Source: Pseudoips prasinana
Lineage: Eukaryota > Arthropoda > Insecta > Lepidoptera > Nolidae
Assembly: GCA_951640165.1 (NCBI GenBank)
Contig: OX621258.1
Coordinates: 5,479,501 to 5,543,500 of the forward strand
Direction: 5' to 3'
Length of the DNA: 64,000 bases
Shown: positions 30,119 to 40,004 of the stretch, one piece after another
Layout of the letters: each line of letters begins with the position of its first letter
How positions within the stretch are numbered: position 1 is the first letter of the stretch
Program-made: the position numbers and the translations under genes
Notes under the pieces: generated by a model
Told to the model about the DNA's origin: nothing
Databases searched by the model: none
Seen by the model: only the letters and a program-made list of their open reading frames with translations

Positions 30119-30308
30119 GACTGCACGTGTGGCGCAGTGACTAAGACAGTCGCCTCGCCTCTTCGTGTCGCGGGTTCGAGTCAACTATTTGTGTGACCCA
30201 TAAATAGTTGTTCTGAGTCTGGATGTAATCTGTGTCCGTCTATTATATGTTTGTAAATTACTCCGCGACACAGGGATTAGATTCCCTACTGCGGCAGTTG
30301 TCTTTAAA
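30119..30308 (+). mobile_element. SINE-A copy, full length
   Basis: GACTGCACGTGTGGCGCAGT, GTCGCGGGTTCGAGTC, GAGTCTGGATGTAATCTGTG, CGACACAGGGATTAGATTCC. Possible insertion of GACCCATAAATAGTT-associated words seen in other copies. Confidence 0.85.
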
Positions 30309-30319
30309 AAAAAAAGTTT

Positions 30320-30550
30320 CTGTAATTAAACCTAAACATAATCTCCTTGACAATAACTTAATACAACCTAGCTAAATATCACTACTATTAAAAATAAATT
30401 GTATAAAAGTTTTTACATTCCGTGTACCTAAATATCTGTAATAAGTAACTAGAAATAATAACTGTATTACTACAAACATGTTCTGACTATTTACAAGCGC
30501 TTTTTAGGGTCTAAGTGAATAAAAACCTGTTTTATTTTATTTATTAATTA
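30320..30550 (+). repeat. Repeat Q (follows SINE-A)
   Basis: CTCCTTGACAATAACTTAAT, TACATTCCGTGTACCTAAAT and TTACAAGCGCTTTTTAGGG recur at 44035-44270, 55180-55330 and 63315-63390. Often beside SINE-A; identity unknown. Confidence 0.6.
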
Positions 30551-30685
30551 TTTTATTATTTTTATAATTTCTTGAAATTCTCATAAGATATCTCATACCA
30601 AACTAGACAGAGCCTGTACAATCGCAACCATACAACTGATAAACATACTTATATATTTCTAAATACATACATATCACATAATATA

Positions 30686-30857
30686 ATAGGTGTGTATGTT
30701 TGTTACTTCTTCACGTCTAAATGGATGGAGAGATTTTAATAAAATTTGGTGTGGGGTTAGCTGACACCCTGTATTAACACATAAGATATAAATTATTATA
30801 AAGGCAAAAGTTTGTGACTGTGTGAGTGTCTATGTTTGTTACTTCTGCACGTCTAAC
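30686..30857 (+). mobile_element. Helitron-like fragments
   Basis: Two overlapping partial copies: TGTTTGTTACTTCTTCACG to GTTAGCTGACACCCTGTATT (30686-30793), then AGGCAAAAGTTTGTGACTGT (30794-30857). Confidence 0.6.
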
Positions 30858-30879
30858 AGAACAGATTAATATAATTTGT

Positions 30880-31025
30880 CTTCTACTCTTTGACTATTTT
30901 ACTATTTCGAACACGTACGATCTCTAGTATATCTAAATACATATTTAGAAATACTAGAGATCGCACTTGTTCGAAATTCAACCATTAATTCTATTTCAAA
31001 GTTCGAAAACTATATACATTAAAGA
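30880..31025. mobile_element. MITE-X copy, reversed
   Basis: Inverted copy of the fold-back: TCGAACACGTACGATCTCTA and TAGAGATCGCACTTGTTCGA arms. It interrupts Helitron sequence. Confidence 0.75.
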
Positions 31026-31030
31026 CAATC

Positions 31031-31207
31031 TATGAAATTTATTGTAAAGGCGAAAGTTTGTGAGTGTGTATGTTTGTTACTTCTTCACGGCTAAACGGCT
31101 GAAGGGTTTTTAATAAAAATTGGTATAGAGTTAGCTGGCACCCTGGATTAATACATAAGCTATAATTTATAAAGTTTAACGCGGGTAAAACCATGGGCCA
31201 CAGCTAG
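31031..31207 (+). mobile_element. Helitron-like element
   Basis: AAGGCGAAAGTTTGTGAGTG to AACCATGGGCCACAGCTAG; CTAG at 31204-31207. The CCGCGGGG hairpin is mutated to CATGGGCC. Confidence 0.7.
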
Positions 31208-31343
31208 TTGTAGATAAATTACACACAGACAGAGAACAAATAATCATGCTAATCACACAACGATTTGTCCTGGGTGGGAATCAAATCCACGACTTCCGGT
31301 TTAGTTGTCCGAATCACTGAGCACTAGACCAACAGGTCAGACA
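31206..31343 (-). mobile_element. SINE-B head fragment
   Basis: Minus-strand A and B boxes with an altered B box; abuts the Helitron CTAG end and two perfect hairpins. Confidence 0.65.
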
Positions 31344-31385
31344 AATGTAATGAACTTATTAAGATAAGTTCATTACATTTGTCTG
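31338..31385. repeat. Perfect hairpin, 21-bp arms
   Basis: Arms 31338-31358 and 31365-31385, loop TTAAGA. Starts within the last bases of the SINE-B fragment. Confidence 0.93.
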
Positions 31386-31476
31386 GGTCAAAGTGCTGTA
31401 CACAAGTACACCCCAAAACAAGATAAGATAAGTCTTATCTTGTTTTGGGGTGTACTTGTGTACAGCACTTTGACCC
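31385..31476. repeat. Perfect hairpin, 44-bp arms
   Basis: Arms 31385-31428 and 31433-31476 exact, 4-nt loop TAAG. Back-to-back with the preceding hairpin, sharing one base. Confidence 0.95.
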
Positions 31477-31684
31477 TTCAGGATCTTTTGTACTATCCCC
31501 CACTGGTTTTATTCTATCCCTAGAGCCCTGAATGAGGTATGCACATAATCCAGTACGCTTCTTAGAGGTAGATCCTTGTAGTCACCTGGTTCTGGATATG
31601 CCAGCCCCAGGATTGAATGTAATGATAATGTTTTTTTTGTTGGTATTCCTAAGAATCGGGACTTTATTGACTTATTATGTTTAT

Positions 31685-31810
31685 CTTACATCCGGACTCA
31701 GGACAAACAAACTTGTTCATACACACAAATATCTATCCTGAGTGGGAATCGAACCCACGGCCTGCGGCGTGAAAGATAAGCATTTACCAATCACGCCACC
31801 AGGCCCGTCC
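31685..31810 (-). mobile_element. SINE-B head copy
   Basis: GTGGGTTCGATTCCCACTCA B box and GGTGGCGTGATTGGTAAATG head on the minus strand; body truncated. Confidence 0.75.
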
Positions 31811-31820
31811 AACAGAAGGC

Positions 31821-31855
31821 AAAAAAATAACTGCTTGGGAAGCAGTTATTTTTTT
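31821..31855. repeat. Perfect hairpin, 16-bp arms
   Basis: AAAAAAATAACTGCTT, GGG loop, exact reverse complement. Confidence 0.85.
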
Positions 31856-32269
31856 GTTTAGATGCACACGTTTGAGGTCATCCCTATAGAGTACGGAGTA
31901 TTAGTACTACTTACTCAAAGATGGGAATAATTTACCAAAAATATACTTTCGTTGATTTTTCTCACTTCCTGGCTCCGAGACAAAACGAACTTTAGCCAAC
32001 TTTATAAAAACAAAACAGACACAAAATTTAATAAATATTATACACTCACTCGTTTATTCAAATAATTTTAATTAAATTAATACATTTATAAATATTGATT
32101 ATTGTTGATTTAATTATATTTAATTCGTCTTTTGTATGTTTGTTTGAGTGATATATTTGTAAATGTTGATGTATGCAAGTTTACGGGCTTATATCTAGTG
32201 GCGGAAGGAAAAATCGTTGGTTTCCATTGTTCGATTAAGTTTTTCATGTTTATATAAATATTTTAGCAA
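31856..32269. other. Unassigned AT-rich stretch
   Basis: No recognised feature. Confidence 0.4.
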
Positions 32270-32887
32270 AAATATACAACATGTTACTTAATTAACGCAC
32301 ATCCTGAAAATAGTTTGTTCAGAATCGTTTACTGAATCGATTTATATAATTTTTAATATAGATATTTTTTTAATCCAAAATATTTAAAACTACGGAATTT
32401 ATTGTCATATTAACCCTGTACAGTCAAAACAAATTGAAATGGACCGTAAGTCAAAGTAATAAGACGTTTAAAATCGCAGTTTTATTTGTATTCATACAAA
32501 TTCCATCATTCAATACAAAATGAAGAAAAATAAACATTATTCCAAGAAACTATTTTTTTTTTTTTTTTTTGCAATAAAAAGTGTCTATACTATAATAAAT
32601 TAGTTTCTACTGCATAGTGGTACAACCGTAAGTCAGAGAGAACAAACACCTCTCTCTCGTGCTAGGAATTAACCTGTGTTACGAGCAGAGAGGGGCTCAC
32701 CCCGACTCGGCTCTGTACCTAAAGGCATGATGTACAAATATGTGATGGTGGAGCAGTAGATAACTATAACCATCTGACCGCTAAACTAGGCAAGCCTGTT
32801 TATTTAGGGATCAGTTGAGTTTCTTACAATCTAGAAGACTGTGCCACAAGGTGCAAGTTGTGTATTTGTGTGCGATGTTTGGGAGTT

Positions 32888-35569
32888 TTAACTTAAATTT
32901 AGAAGTTGTTCTGTTTGCAAGTAGTTTTGTGTTAGGAGCCATGTCTTAAGTTTGGTTTTAAAGTTGTGATTATTTAGATGGTAAAAATGTAGGATTTTGT
33001 TAACTTTATTGTATAAGGAGTTACTTATAACCTTGTAATGCCTCTCAGCTAGTGTCGTTTTATGTCTCACAGGAGAACACACTTTCTCAAACCGGCGTTT
33101 ATTTCGGGTAATATTCGAATTGTAACGAAGCGAAATGTGTCTCCTAAATAATATTTGTTGTACAAACAGTTGTCTCACTGTTAAAACTGGTATGTCTTGA
33201 TACAGTTTGGTTGTTGAGTATCTAAATGGTTTTTTAAGTATAACCTTGAGAACAGCTCTTTGTGCCCTTTCCATTGGTAAGAGAATCGTTTTGGCGGCTC
33301 CACCCCATGACGTAATACAGTATGATATTATCGACTGGGCTAGAGCGTGATAAGTCATGGTAAGTGTGTTTAAGTCTGCTGCGTTACGCAGGAGTTTAAA
33401 GATGTATATTAGTTTTCTGAGACGTTTGGTTAAAGTATCTATATGGTGATGCCATCTTAAGTATTGGTCTATGTAGATACCAAGATACTTGATATATTCA
33501 CTTCTAGAAACAGATACACAGTCACAGTTGGGATTACAATTTATAGAAGTGTGTGCCTTTATTTGAAAAGTGTTTAGTGGAGGCAACATGCTGCTTTTGT
33601 TGGCAAATGTTATGAAACTTGTTTCTTTTAGGTTTAATGTGAGAAGGTTTTCAGTTAACTAGACCATAACCTTTTTTAAAGCTTCCTCAGCATGAAACCT
33701 TACGTCCTCCCACGTGGAACCATTTATCAGAAGTGCAGTATCGTCAGCATACGCGTATACTTTGCAGTTGGTAGTCATTAGTTCACAGTGATCATTAACG
33801 TAGATAATGAACAAAGTCGGACCTAAAATACTCCCTTGTGGGACTCCGTAGTCTAGATTTTGTTCCAAACTAATATGGTTTCCAATTTTTACAGCCTGAG
33901 TTCTATTTGTAAGATAGTCTTTGAACAGTCGAAGAGGCAAACCTCTTATACCGATTTTTTCCAACTTTGACAAAAGAATGGGTATGGAGACGGTATCAAA
34001 GGCTTTAGAAAGGTCTAAAAACATTGCTATGCACTTTTCTTTATTGTCCATCTTTTCTACGATATTGTCCGTAAATTTGAGGACAGCGTCCTCTGTTGAC
34101 ATGTGTTTTCTAAAGGCAAATTGATCACCAGAAATAATCTTTTTTGTTTCAAGATAACTATTCAAGCGATTGTTTAGAGCTCTTTCCATGATTTTGGACA
34201 GTGCGGGTAACACCGAGATAGGCCTATAGTTGTCGAATACGTCTCCATCACCATTCTTATGTATTGGGTGAACTATCGCTTTTTTGAACATATTAGGAAA
34301 GACTCCCGTTGCGAAGGACCTCTGACAGATGTGGGTCATGAGTGGTATAAATACATCGGATGATTCCTGTATTATGGTAGCTGAGATACCATCAAAACCG
34401 ACTGCACTATTACTTCGAAGGGAATTTATAATTAGTTCAATCTCTCTGTAATCAACGTCTAATAAAGCAAAAGAATGACATTGAGCAGTATTTTGGTTAC
34501 TTCGAGGAACTGATGATGATAATTTTTTGGTTTTAATTTTGTCTGCTAGTTCTCTTCCTATGTTAGTAAAGAAGCTATTCATACTGTTTACAGTGATACT
34601 AGTGTCCTGACTACTATTTAAAAGTGCTATTCCTGGTGAAGATTTGGGTTTAGTATTGGTAATTGATTTAATAGCATTCCAAGTAGCTCGTGTATTGTTT
34701 TTAGCTTCTTGCAGTAAGTTTTGCTCGTAGTTTCTTTTTAATTTTTTAAGTAGTTTATTTATATAATTTCTGTATCTTATATATGAGATTTTAAGCGATA
34801 TATTGTTTGGGTCCCTATTTAATACTCTATGCACCGAAACAGAGACAGAAGTCTCTGTTTCGGATACAGCGAATTAATCCTACTGTGATCCAAGGCTTTA
34901 TGATCCTTTTACTGCGTGGGATTTTGTAGCTAGTAGTGTTGTTGTTTATGATGCTAGAGACTGTTGTTACGAGATAATTTGTTGCAAAATTAGCATTATC
35001 CGAGAGCAAGATTGATGTAAAGTCTGTGTTTTGGATTTCATTGCGTATGGCTCTGTAATTTAATCTTTTAGTTACTATAGGCAAATTTTGAATAGGGTTT
35101 TTGGAGGTGATTGTCAAGAGAGTTGGAAGGTGATCAGTAATAAAGGTCTCTATAATTAACGTATTCGAGACTTTTTGCGACTTTAGGAGTACATGGTCTA
35201 AGCAGTTTTCGCCTCGAGTGGGTGTAGTGTGTGTGGGAAAGAGACCATGAGACATAACAAGGTTCAAGTAATCACCAGATTTTTTGTCAAACGTATTAGG
35301 TTTTGTATCGATATTGATATCGCCCGTCACGCATATATTCGGGTAATTTGTTAATGTTAACAATAGTTCGTTTAAACCATTCAAAAATTGTCGATATTGT
35401 GAAACGAAGGCGAGCGGTAAACAGCCACTACTACTAAGTCTCTACTTTTGCATACTAAACAGTTAAAGTCCATAATGTTTGTAGGCTCACTAATCGTGTA
35501 ATTAACACTATTTTTGATATATATAACAATGCCATCGTTTTGGTTTTTAACATTGTACAGTTCATCACG
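32888..35569 (-). pseudogene. Jockey-type endonuclease/RT, broken
   Basis: Endonuclease remnants: NQNDGIVIYIKNSVNYTI and VAVYRSPSFHNIDNF (about 35569-35385), then NICVTGDINIDTKPN, ENCLDHVLL and FITDHLPTL. RT: SAVGFDGISATII, NYRPISVLPALSKIMER, GDQFAFRKHMSTEDA, AMFLDLSKAFDTV, YGVPQGSILGPTLF and AYADDTALLI (catalytic pair). Thumb/C-terminal part: EYIKYLGIYIDQYLRWHHHI and ISYCITSWGGA. Breaks: one missing T near 35385, a palindromic insertion at 34834-34863 that shifts frame, and one in-frame TAG at 33659-33661. Only three lesions over 2.7 kb suggests moderate age. Confidence 0.85.
34834..34863. repeat. Perfect hairpin at the LINE frame break
   Basis: CCGAAACAGAGAC, loop AGAA, exact reverse complement. 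It lies exactly where two halves of the LINE reading frame separate. Confidence 0.9.
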
Positions 35570-36066
35570 GGTAATTTAGTAAATAACAATGCATATACAT
35601 ACATGCTACATGATAACAACATAATATTCTAATTGGGGTGTTTGAGGGTGTGCGTTAATTACGTTACATGTTGTATATTTCGTCACCGCACGCTTCCCAT
35701 GAGCTACCTATATGTATACTATGTATATAGATTTTCTAAATGGTCTAACACAATAGCTGGCGTGCCGCAGGGTAGCGTTCTGTCCCCATTACTTTTCGCT
35801 TAAATATAAATACGATTTCTAATAATCTTGCCTCCGCCTACCATTTTTATGCAGACGATCTAAAAATTTATTTCCGTGCTTCGCTTACAAATCTACCCAG
35901 TGTCATCACGGCAATAAATGTTGATTTAGCTCGGGTAAAGACGGTTTTAAAATCAATCCATCTAAGACCCAGGCTGTAGTAGTAGGTAACTCTCAAATGA
36001 TTTTTAAAGTGGACCGGTCTCAAGTCCCCCAAATCACATTTGACGGGAACGTTATCCCTCTCACTA

Positions 36067-36456
36067 TAGTCTTTTCGGCATAAGATGAGTTCCCTGACAG
36101 TTCATTTTATTCCGTGGCACGCATACCTACTACTTTAGACGAATAAAAAATGAACAGGCAAAAAAATTAAAAAAGAAATGATAAAAAAAATATTGCCTTT
36201 CGTAAATTACTAAGTAAATTATTGCAGTTATAATTAACTGTTAATAAATTAAGTAAATAAAATAAAAAAGTATAAATCTTAAAAATTTCTAATGCGTTGA
36301 ACGGAACGTCGGCCAATAGAGATTGACACTACTCATAGATTGACACTACTCACAACTCCATTTTCTTTGCCAACTGAATCGATATTATAAAAAAGTCGAT
36401 TATATTTTGTCAGGTCACGTCACTACAATTGTCATCATCTTATGGCGAAAAGACTA
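36067..36456. mobile_element. MITE in LINE-J2 (TA target)
   Basis: TAGTCTTTTCGGCATAAGAT left and ATCTTATGGCGAAAAGACTA right, near-perfect inverted ends with TA at 36065-36066 and 36457-36458. 390 bp, no ORF of its own. Removing it rejoins LINE coding sequence. Confidence 0.82.
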
Positions 36457-36627
36457 TAATAATGTCATAATCTGGGAATTATTATTGATAGTACGTTGTC
36501 CTGGGGTCCTCATCTCAAAAATGTTAGTGTTAATCTTTATGCATCAGCAGGTTTCCTCAGGCGCCTACGCAACTTCCTCCCTATTACCACTAAAACTGTT
36601 CTTGCACAATCACTTCTCTTAACTATT

Positions 36628-36710
36628 CTGCCGCACAATTATTATTTATAAATGCAATAAATTACATATGGTTCACATGTTCTTTACTGAGTTTATTTAA
36701 TGTGCGGCAG
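36628..36710. mobile_element. 83-bp micro-MITE in LINE-J2
   Basis: CTGCCGCACA and TGTGCGGCAG ends, TATT repeated at 36624-36627 and 36711-36714. It splits the LINE word QSLLL from ILDCADVSYLDL. Superfamily not determined from 10-bp ends. Confidence 0.75.
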
Positions 36711-36960
36711 TATTCTCGACTGCGCCGATGTCAGCTATCTAGATCTCACAGAAGAACAACTGGATAAACTGGAGCTGCTCCAAAATCTTTGTATAAGATT
36801 CATATTTGGCCTTTGTAAATATGATCACGTTTCATCATTCCGTTTAAAGCTTAAGTGGTTGCCAAGTCGCCTTGGAATTCACATATTCTTTCCTTATTAT
36901 ACATATAACACACTCTTTAACCCTGTTACGCCTTCAAATCTTAAAAACACGCATTCCAGA

Positions 36961-37013
36961 TTCAGTTTTAAGTTATGTGATGATCTTAGATCATCACATA
37001 ACTTAAAACTGAA
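36961..37013. repeat. Perfect palindrome, ~25-bp arms
   Basis: TTCAGTTTTAAGTTATGTGA and its exact reverse complement meet at GATCTTAGATC. The right arm encodes LINE-like DLRSSHNLKLNV; the left arm is its inverted copy. Confidence 0.92.
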
Positions 37014-37317
37014 TGTGCAGTGTGAATGGTAGATAAAAATGGTAGGTAAAATTTTTCATACAAAACTGTCCATAAAATTAAAACTACTGGTCCAAACTAT
37101 GTAAAATTTCAATGGGACCAAATTGCAACAATTCCGCATCAAACTAGAATATATATAAGAAGAATCACGTAAATCGTATCAAAAATCTCCGAGTAATTGG
37201 TGTACATACATAAAAAAAAACAAGTGAACTTGAGAACCTCTTCCTTTTGAAGTCGGTTAAAAAATAGTTTTCACTTCTTTCGGCAGTCTCCTAAGACTGC
37301 CCCGCATGTTTTTACAT

Positions 37318-37488
37318 ATACTACTTTTATTTTGTAAATACATAGATACTTATATAGATAATTACACCCAGACTCAAGACAAACAGACATGTTTATGCAC
37401 ACAAATATCTGTCCTGTGTGGGAATCAAACCCACGACCTGCGGCATTAAGGCAAGTCTTCTACCAACCATGCCAACTGATCCGTCAAA
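37318..37488 (-). mobile_element. SINE-B copy, 3'-truncated
   Basis: GGCATGGTTGGTAGAAGACT head and GTGGGTTTGATTCCCACAC B box on the minus strand; the tail beyond ACTTTTATTTTGT is missing. Confidence 0.75.
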
Positions 37489-37694
37489 TATGATTGATAA
37501 ATAACGGATGTTGTTTTACAACGGAAACACTCGCCATTTCTTCTGAGACACGGTTGGTTGGACAATCGCGTGCTCCAGTTGTATAACTGAGGTGAAACCG
37601 GGGTTCGTAACATATGTGCCATGGTCGGTCAGGGTCTACCAATGCTAATAGTGAAGCTTGTTGTTATGTAAGTAACTATATATCTCATTAACGC

Positions 37695-37895
37695 GGAAAA
37701 TACTTTCTTTAGCCTTTTTCTACCGGCGTATTACAAGTAGGTTGGTTACGATAAAATACGCTCAGCGGCTCCATGTCCTCACGTATCACGTAGAGCGATA
37801 GTTGCATTAAACTGTCCTTTAAAACCAACCCGTTCATGTATTTACTGGTCAGTAATCGCCGTGAGTCAAAGTTCAAATCCCCTGGCGCGTAAAAC
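37695..37895 (-). repeat. Dispersed repeat N, second copy
   Basis: TATCACGTAGAGCGATAGTT and GGTCAGTAATCGCCGTGAGT parallel 845-1085. Confidence 0.45.
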
Positions 37896-37924
37896 AGTAA
37901 TAGTTATTAGAAGATAATGAGGTT

Positions 37925-38200
37925 CAGTGTGAAGTTTGGAAATTTTCTGACAAGAAAAGTCTGGGAGTTGGCGGTATTGTATAATACCGCTCTATACCGT
38001 ATAATACAGCTCTCCGAGAAACGGGCGTATACACGTTTCTCGGAGAGCTGTAAAGCCGGCGGTCCTGTACCTGTTCTATTCCCGGTCGCGACGCTAGTCG
38101 TCCCATCGGATCATAAGAGTGATGCAATAGAAAGTTGTCTGGTTTGTTTAGGACCAGATGGAAGTGTGTTACTTCAATCTGGTCCTAAACCTGTCTTACT
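37925..38200 (+). mobile_element. SINE-D body with two inverted micro-duplications
   Basis: AGTCTGGGAGTTGGCGGTAT and GTAAAGCCGGCGGTCCTGTA are SINE-D. Between them are GCGGTATTGTATAATACCGC and a perfect 19-bp-arm hairpin (38005-38052). A further inverted pair with TTTAGGACCAGAT and ATCTGGTCCTAAA lies at 38145-38191. It sits in the presumed 5' intron of OBP-like 2. Confidence 0.75.
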
Positions 38201-38239
38201 GAAGATATATGATTATTATTTATTGTTATTAATACAGTG

Positions 38240-38492
38240 ACAAAATCCGCATACATAGCACGAGGATTTGCAAAGTTGAGGTTACAGTGGGCGAGGCACA
38301 TAACTCGTAGAACCAACGGCCCTTGGGGCAGGAAGATTCTCGTGTGGCGACCATTAACCGGAGGACGAAGCGTAGGCAGGCCCCCTACAAGATGGATGGA
38401 TGATCATGTGAGGGTCGCTGGAAACCGCTGGATGCAAATAGCGCAAGACCGGGAAGGGAAGGGGAAGCCTATGTCGAGCAGTGGACGTTTTT
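38240..38492 (+). mobile_element. RTE 3' copy, diverged
   Basis: Encodes RGFAKLRLQWARHITRRTNG, then GRSVGRPPTRWMDDHVRVAG. The end AGCAGTGGACG is kept, without the GATGAT tail. More substitutions than the other copies, so older. Confidence 0.75.
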
Positions 38493-38576
38493 TTCAAGCC
38501 AACCAAGTTTCACCGTTTATCTTTAGATTTCGATCCGATTATACACTATATTATTTAATCATTCATATGAACTTGT

Positions 38577-38588
38577 TTTCTGTTTCAG
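38577..38588 (+). promoter_or_regulatory. 3' splice acceptor before OBP-like 2
   Basis: TTTCTGTTTCAG, 12 nt upstream of the ATG at 38601; strong polypyrimidine tract. Implies a 5' UTR intron. Confidence 0.7.
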
Positions 38589-38600
38589 ATTGAATCCAAA

Positions 38601-39593
38601 ATGGAGCCATCATTCTTCATAACGTTATTCATAATAATAACATTAGCTGTATCAAAAAACGTTAAACAAGTAAAATCAAACCTAACAATGTTCAGAGACG
38701 AACAGATAATTTTTTCGTCGAATTTCAATATTACCAAAATTTTAGTACCAGCAGATGGTAGCAAATATTTACAAGCAGAATCATCTGATATACCTTCAAT
38801 TTTCTTCACAGTATCAGATCCGAAATTAGAAGGAGGTAGCTGCATCTACGTCTTAGAAGGATTTGCTGCATACGAAATACTTGAAGGAGGAAGAGACACG
38901 ACAGCCGATTATAGCTTCGATAAAACAATATATTTAGGAGCTAAAGATGGAATATACGTCTATAACGCTGATACTTTATCAGCTAAAAGATTCGGAACTT
39001 TTAGAGACAATATTATTCAAATCCAGAAAGCAAATGGCAGTGATTGCATATATATACTTACTTTTGAACACAAAATGTATAAAATTGAAAAATATGGTAC
39101 ACAGAAAACAAGAATACACGCTGTTGAATGCGCTACAGAATTTGTACTTGATATTTCGAATAATATATATTACATTGCTTGTGGGGATAAAATGCTCCAT
39201 ATAGTTAAAAATGATGGCAACGTCCTGAGTCTTACAGCAAGTGTCATGGAAGATTTTAAAGATCTAAGATTATTAAGACCTTCTTTCATTATGGAAAATT
39301 GTATACCATTTTTTGGTGATGGTGTTTTGTTTATAGTTTTTGCCAATGGTACTTACGAGAGGAAAGATCTGATGATTCCAGAGAAACCTTCTGCGTTTAG
39401 TGTAGATGCAGCTTTATATTTAGTAGCTGCACTAAATGGAAAGATTTATGAGTTCAATGTAATGGAAGTGTTAATCAGATCTATGTTTGGCGTTACGACT
39501 GACTGGCCAAAAGATGTTACTAAAATGGTGATGACAATTATTGAAACGGCAAGAGATGGATTATTCGGATTTAATGGTAAGTTAATCCCTTAA
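38601..39593 (+). CDS. Ommochrome-binding-protein-like 2 (secreted)
   Basis: 330 residues if unspliced. The N-terminal hydrophobic run (residues 4-18, cleavage near SK|N) is a signal peptide. Blades include KDGIYVYNADTLSAKRFGTF (115-134) and CIYILTFEHKMYKIEKYG (149-166). It shares LRLL-P-FI-EN-IP, FANGT, KPSAF and KIYEFN with gene 3 at 41370, and C177/C194 with gene 1. Sequons at N27, N43, N145 and N249. GTAAGT at 39577-39582, five codons before the stop, fits a 5' splice site and an acceptor lies at 39971-39972. The native C terminus is therefore probably ...GFN then DVIATTEAVR rather than GKLIP. Convergent with gene 3, whose stop is 1.8 kb away. Assignment to the ommochrome-binding family is by resemblance; pigment binding is inferred. 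Confidence 0.8.
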   Translation: MEPSFFITLFIIITLAVSKNVKQVKSNLTMFRDEQIIFSSNFNITKILVPADGSKYLQAESSDIPSIFFTVSDPKLEGGSCIYVLEGFAAYEILEGGRDTTADYSFDKTIYLGAKDGIYVYNADTLSAKRFGTFRDNIIQIQKANGSDCIYILTFEHKMYKIEKYGTQKTRIHAVECATEFVLDISNNIYYIACGDKMLHIVKNDGNVLSLTASVMEDFKDLRLLRPSFIMENCIPFFGDGVLFIVFANGTYERKDLMIPEKPSAFSVDAALYLVAALNGKIYEFNVMEVLIRSMFGVTTDWPKDVTKMVMTIIETARDGLFGFNGKLIP

Positions 39594-39972
39594 ACTCTCA
39601 ACGGCATTCGTCTTTTATGCAATAATAATATATTATTGCATAAAAGACCTTATACCCAAACTACATATGATCGATATTATTTAAAGTTACAATTAGTATT
39701 AAAAGTTTAATATCGACCGAATGTAGTTTTACAAATTTTAAGAACATTTTATTCTAAAGTTTTTATAACTACTGAGGATATCTTACATTTTTATTGTAAG
39801 CTCAAACAATACTAGGTACGGTAGAATGGAATTAATAGAGATAGGGACATCTTCCATAGATAATTAAAATTTTGTTCCTCTCTCATATCAGTTGTGGAAT
39901 TCAATTATATCTGTTTACAGTATATGGAATCATATTCTTGTGTTTTCTAATAACACAATATTATTCTTACAG
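39577..39972 (+). other. Predicted intron in OBP-like 2
   Basis: Donor GTAAGT at 39577, acceptor TTATTCTTACAG ending at 39972. The join keeps frame (phase 1). It contains a perfect 18-bp-arm hairpin at 39610-39648. Confidence 0.5.
39610..39648. repeat. Perfect hairpin, 18-bp arms
   Basis: GTCTTTTATGCAATAATA, loop ATA, exact reverse complement; just after the OBP-like 2 unspliced stop. Confidence 0.9.
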
Positions 39973-40004
39973 ATGTTATCGCTACTACAGAGGCGGTAAG
40001 ATAA
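39973..40004 (+). CDS. Predicted terminal exon of OBP-like 2
   Basis: Adds D-V-I-A-T-T-E-A-V-R and a TAA at 40002-40004 after splicing. A possible AATAAA lies at 40318-40323. Only splice consensus supports it; transcripts would decide. Confidence 0.4.

Larger units (their letters stand above)
32553..35571 (-). mobile_element. Jockey-type LINE, 5'-truncated, poly-A tail
   Basis: 18 T at 32553-32570 is the poly-A tail on the minus strand. A ~300-bp 3' UTR, RT and part of the endonuclease follow. Left flank ends AGAAACTA and right flank resumes ATTTAGTAAATAACAATG, as in the empty MITE-W, fixing both ends. Any target-site duplication is very short. Confidence 0.87.
32270..35680. mobile_element. 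MITE-W copy split by a LINE
   Basis: AAATATACAACATGT at 32270 and ACATGTTGTATATTT ending at 35680 are exact inverted ends, continuing as TAATTAACGCACATCCT / GGGTGTGCGTTAATTA. The element is about 390 bp once the LINE at 32553-35571 is removed. Compare the uninterrupted copy at 24330-24682. Confidence 0.85.
35725..37016 (+). pseudogene. LINE-J2 RT and C terminus, split by two MITEs
   Basis: SKWSNTIAGVPQGSVLSPLL and HFYADDLKIYFRASLTNLPS (35740-35905), INPSKTQAVVVGNSQMIF (35953-36010). After the MITE at 36067-36456 come NLGIIIDSTLSWGPHL and FLRRLRNFLPITTKTVL. After the second MITE (36628-36710), ILDCADVSYLDLTEEQLDKL and QNLCIRFIFGLCKYDHVSSF. This is the standard order of RT palm, thumb and C-terminal region of Jockey/CR1-group LINEs. 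A perfect palindrome at 36961 lies in the last part. Confidence 0.8.
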
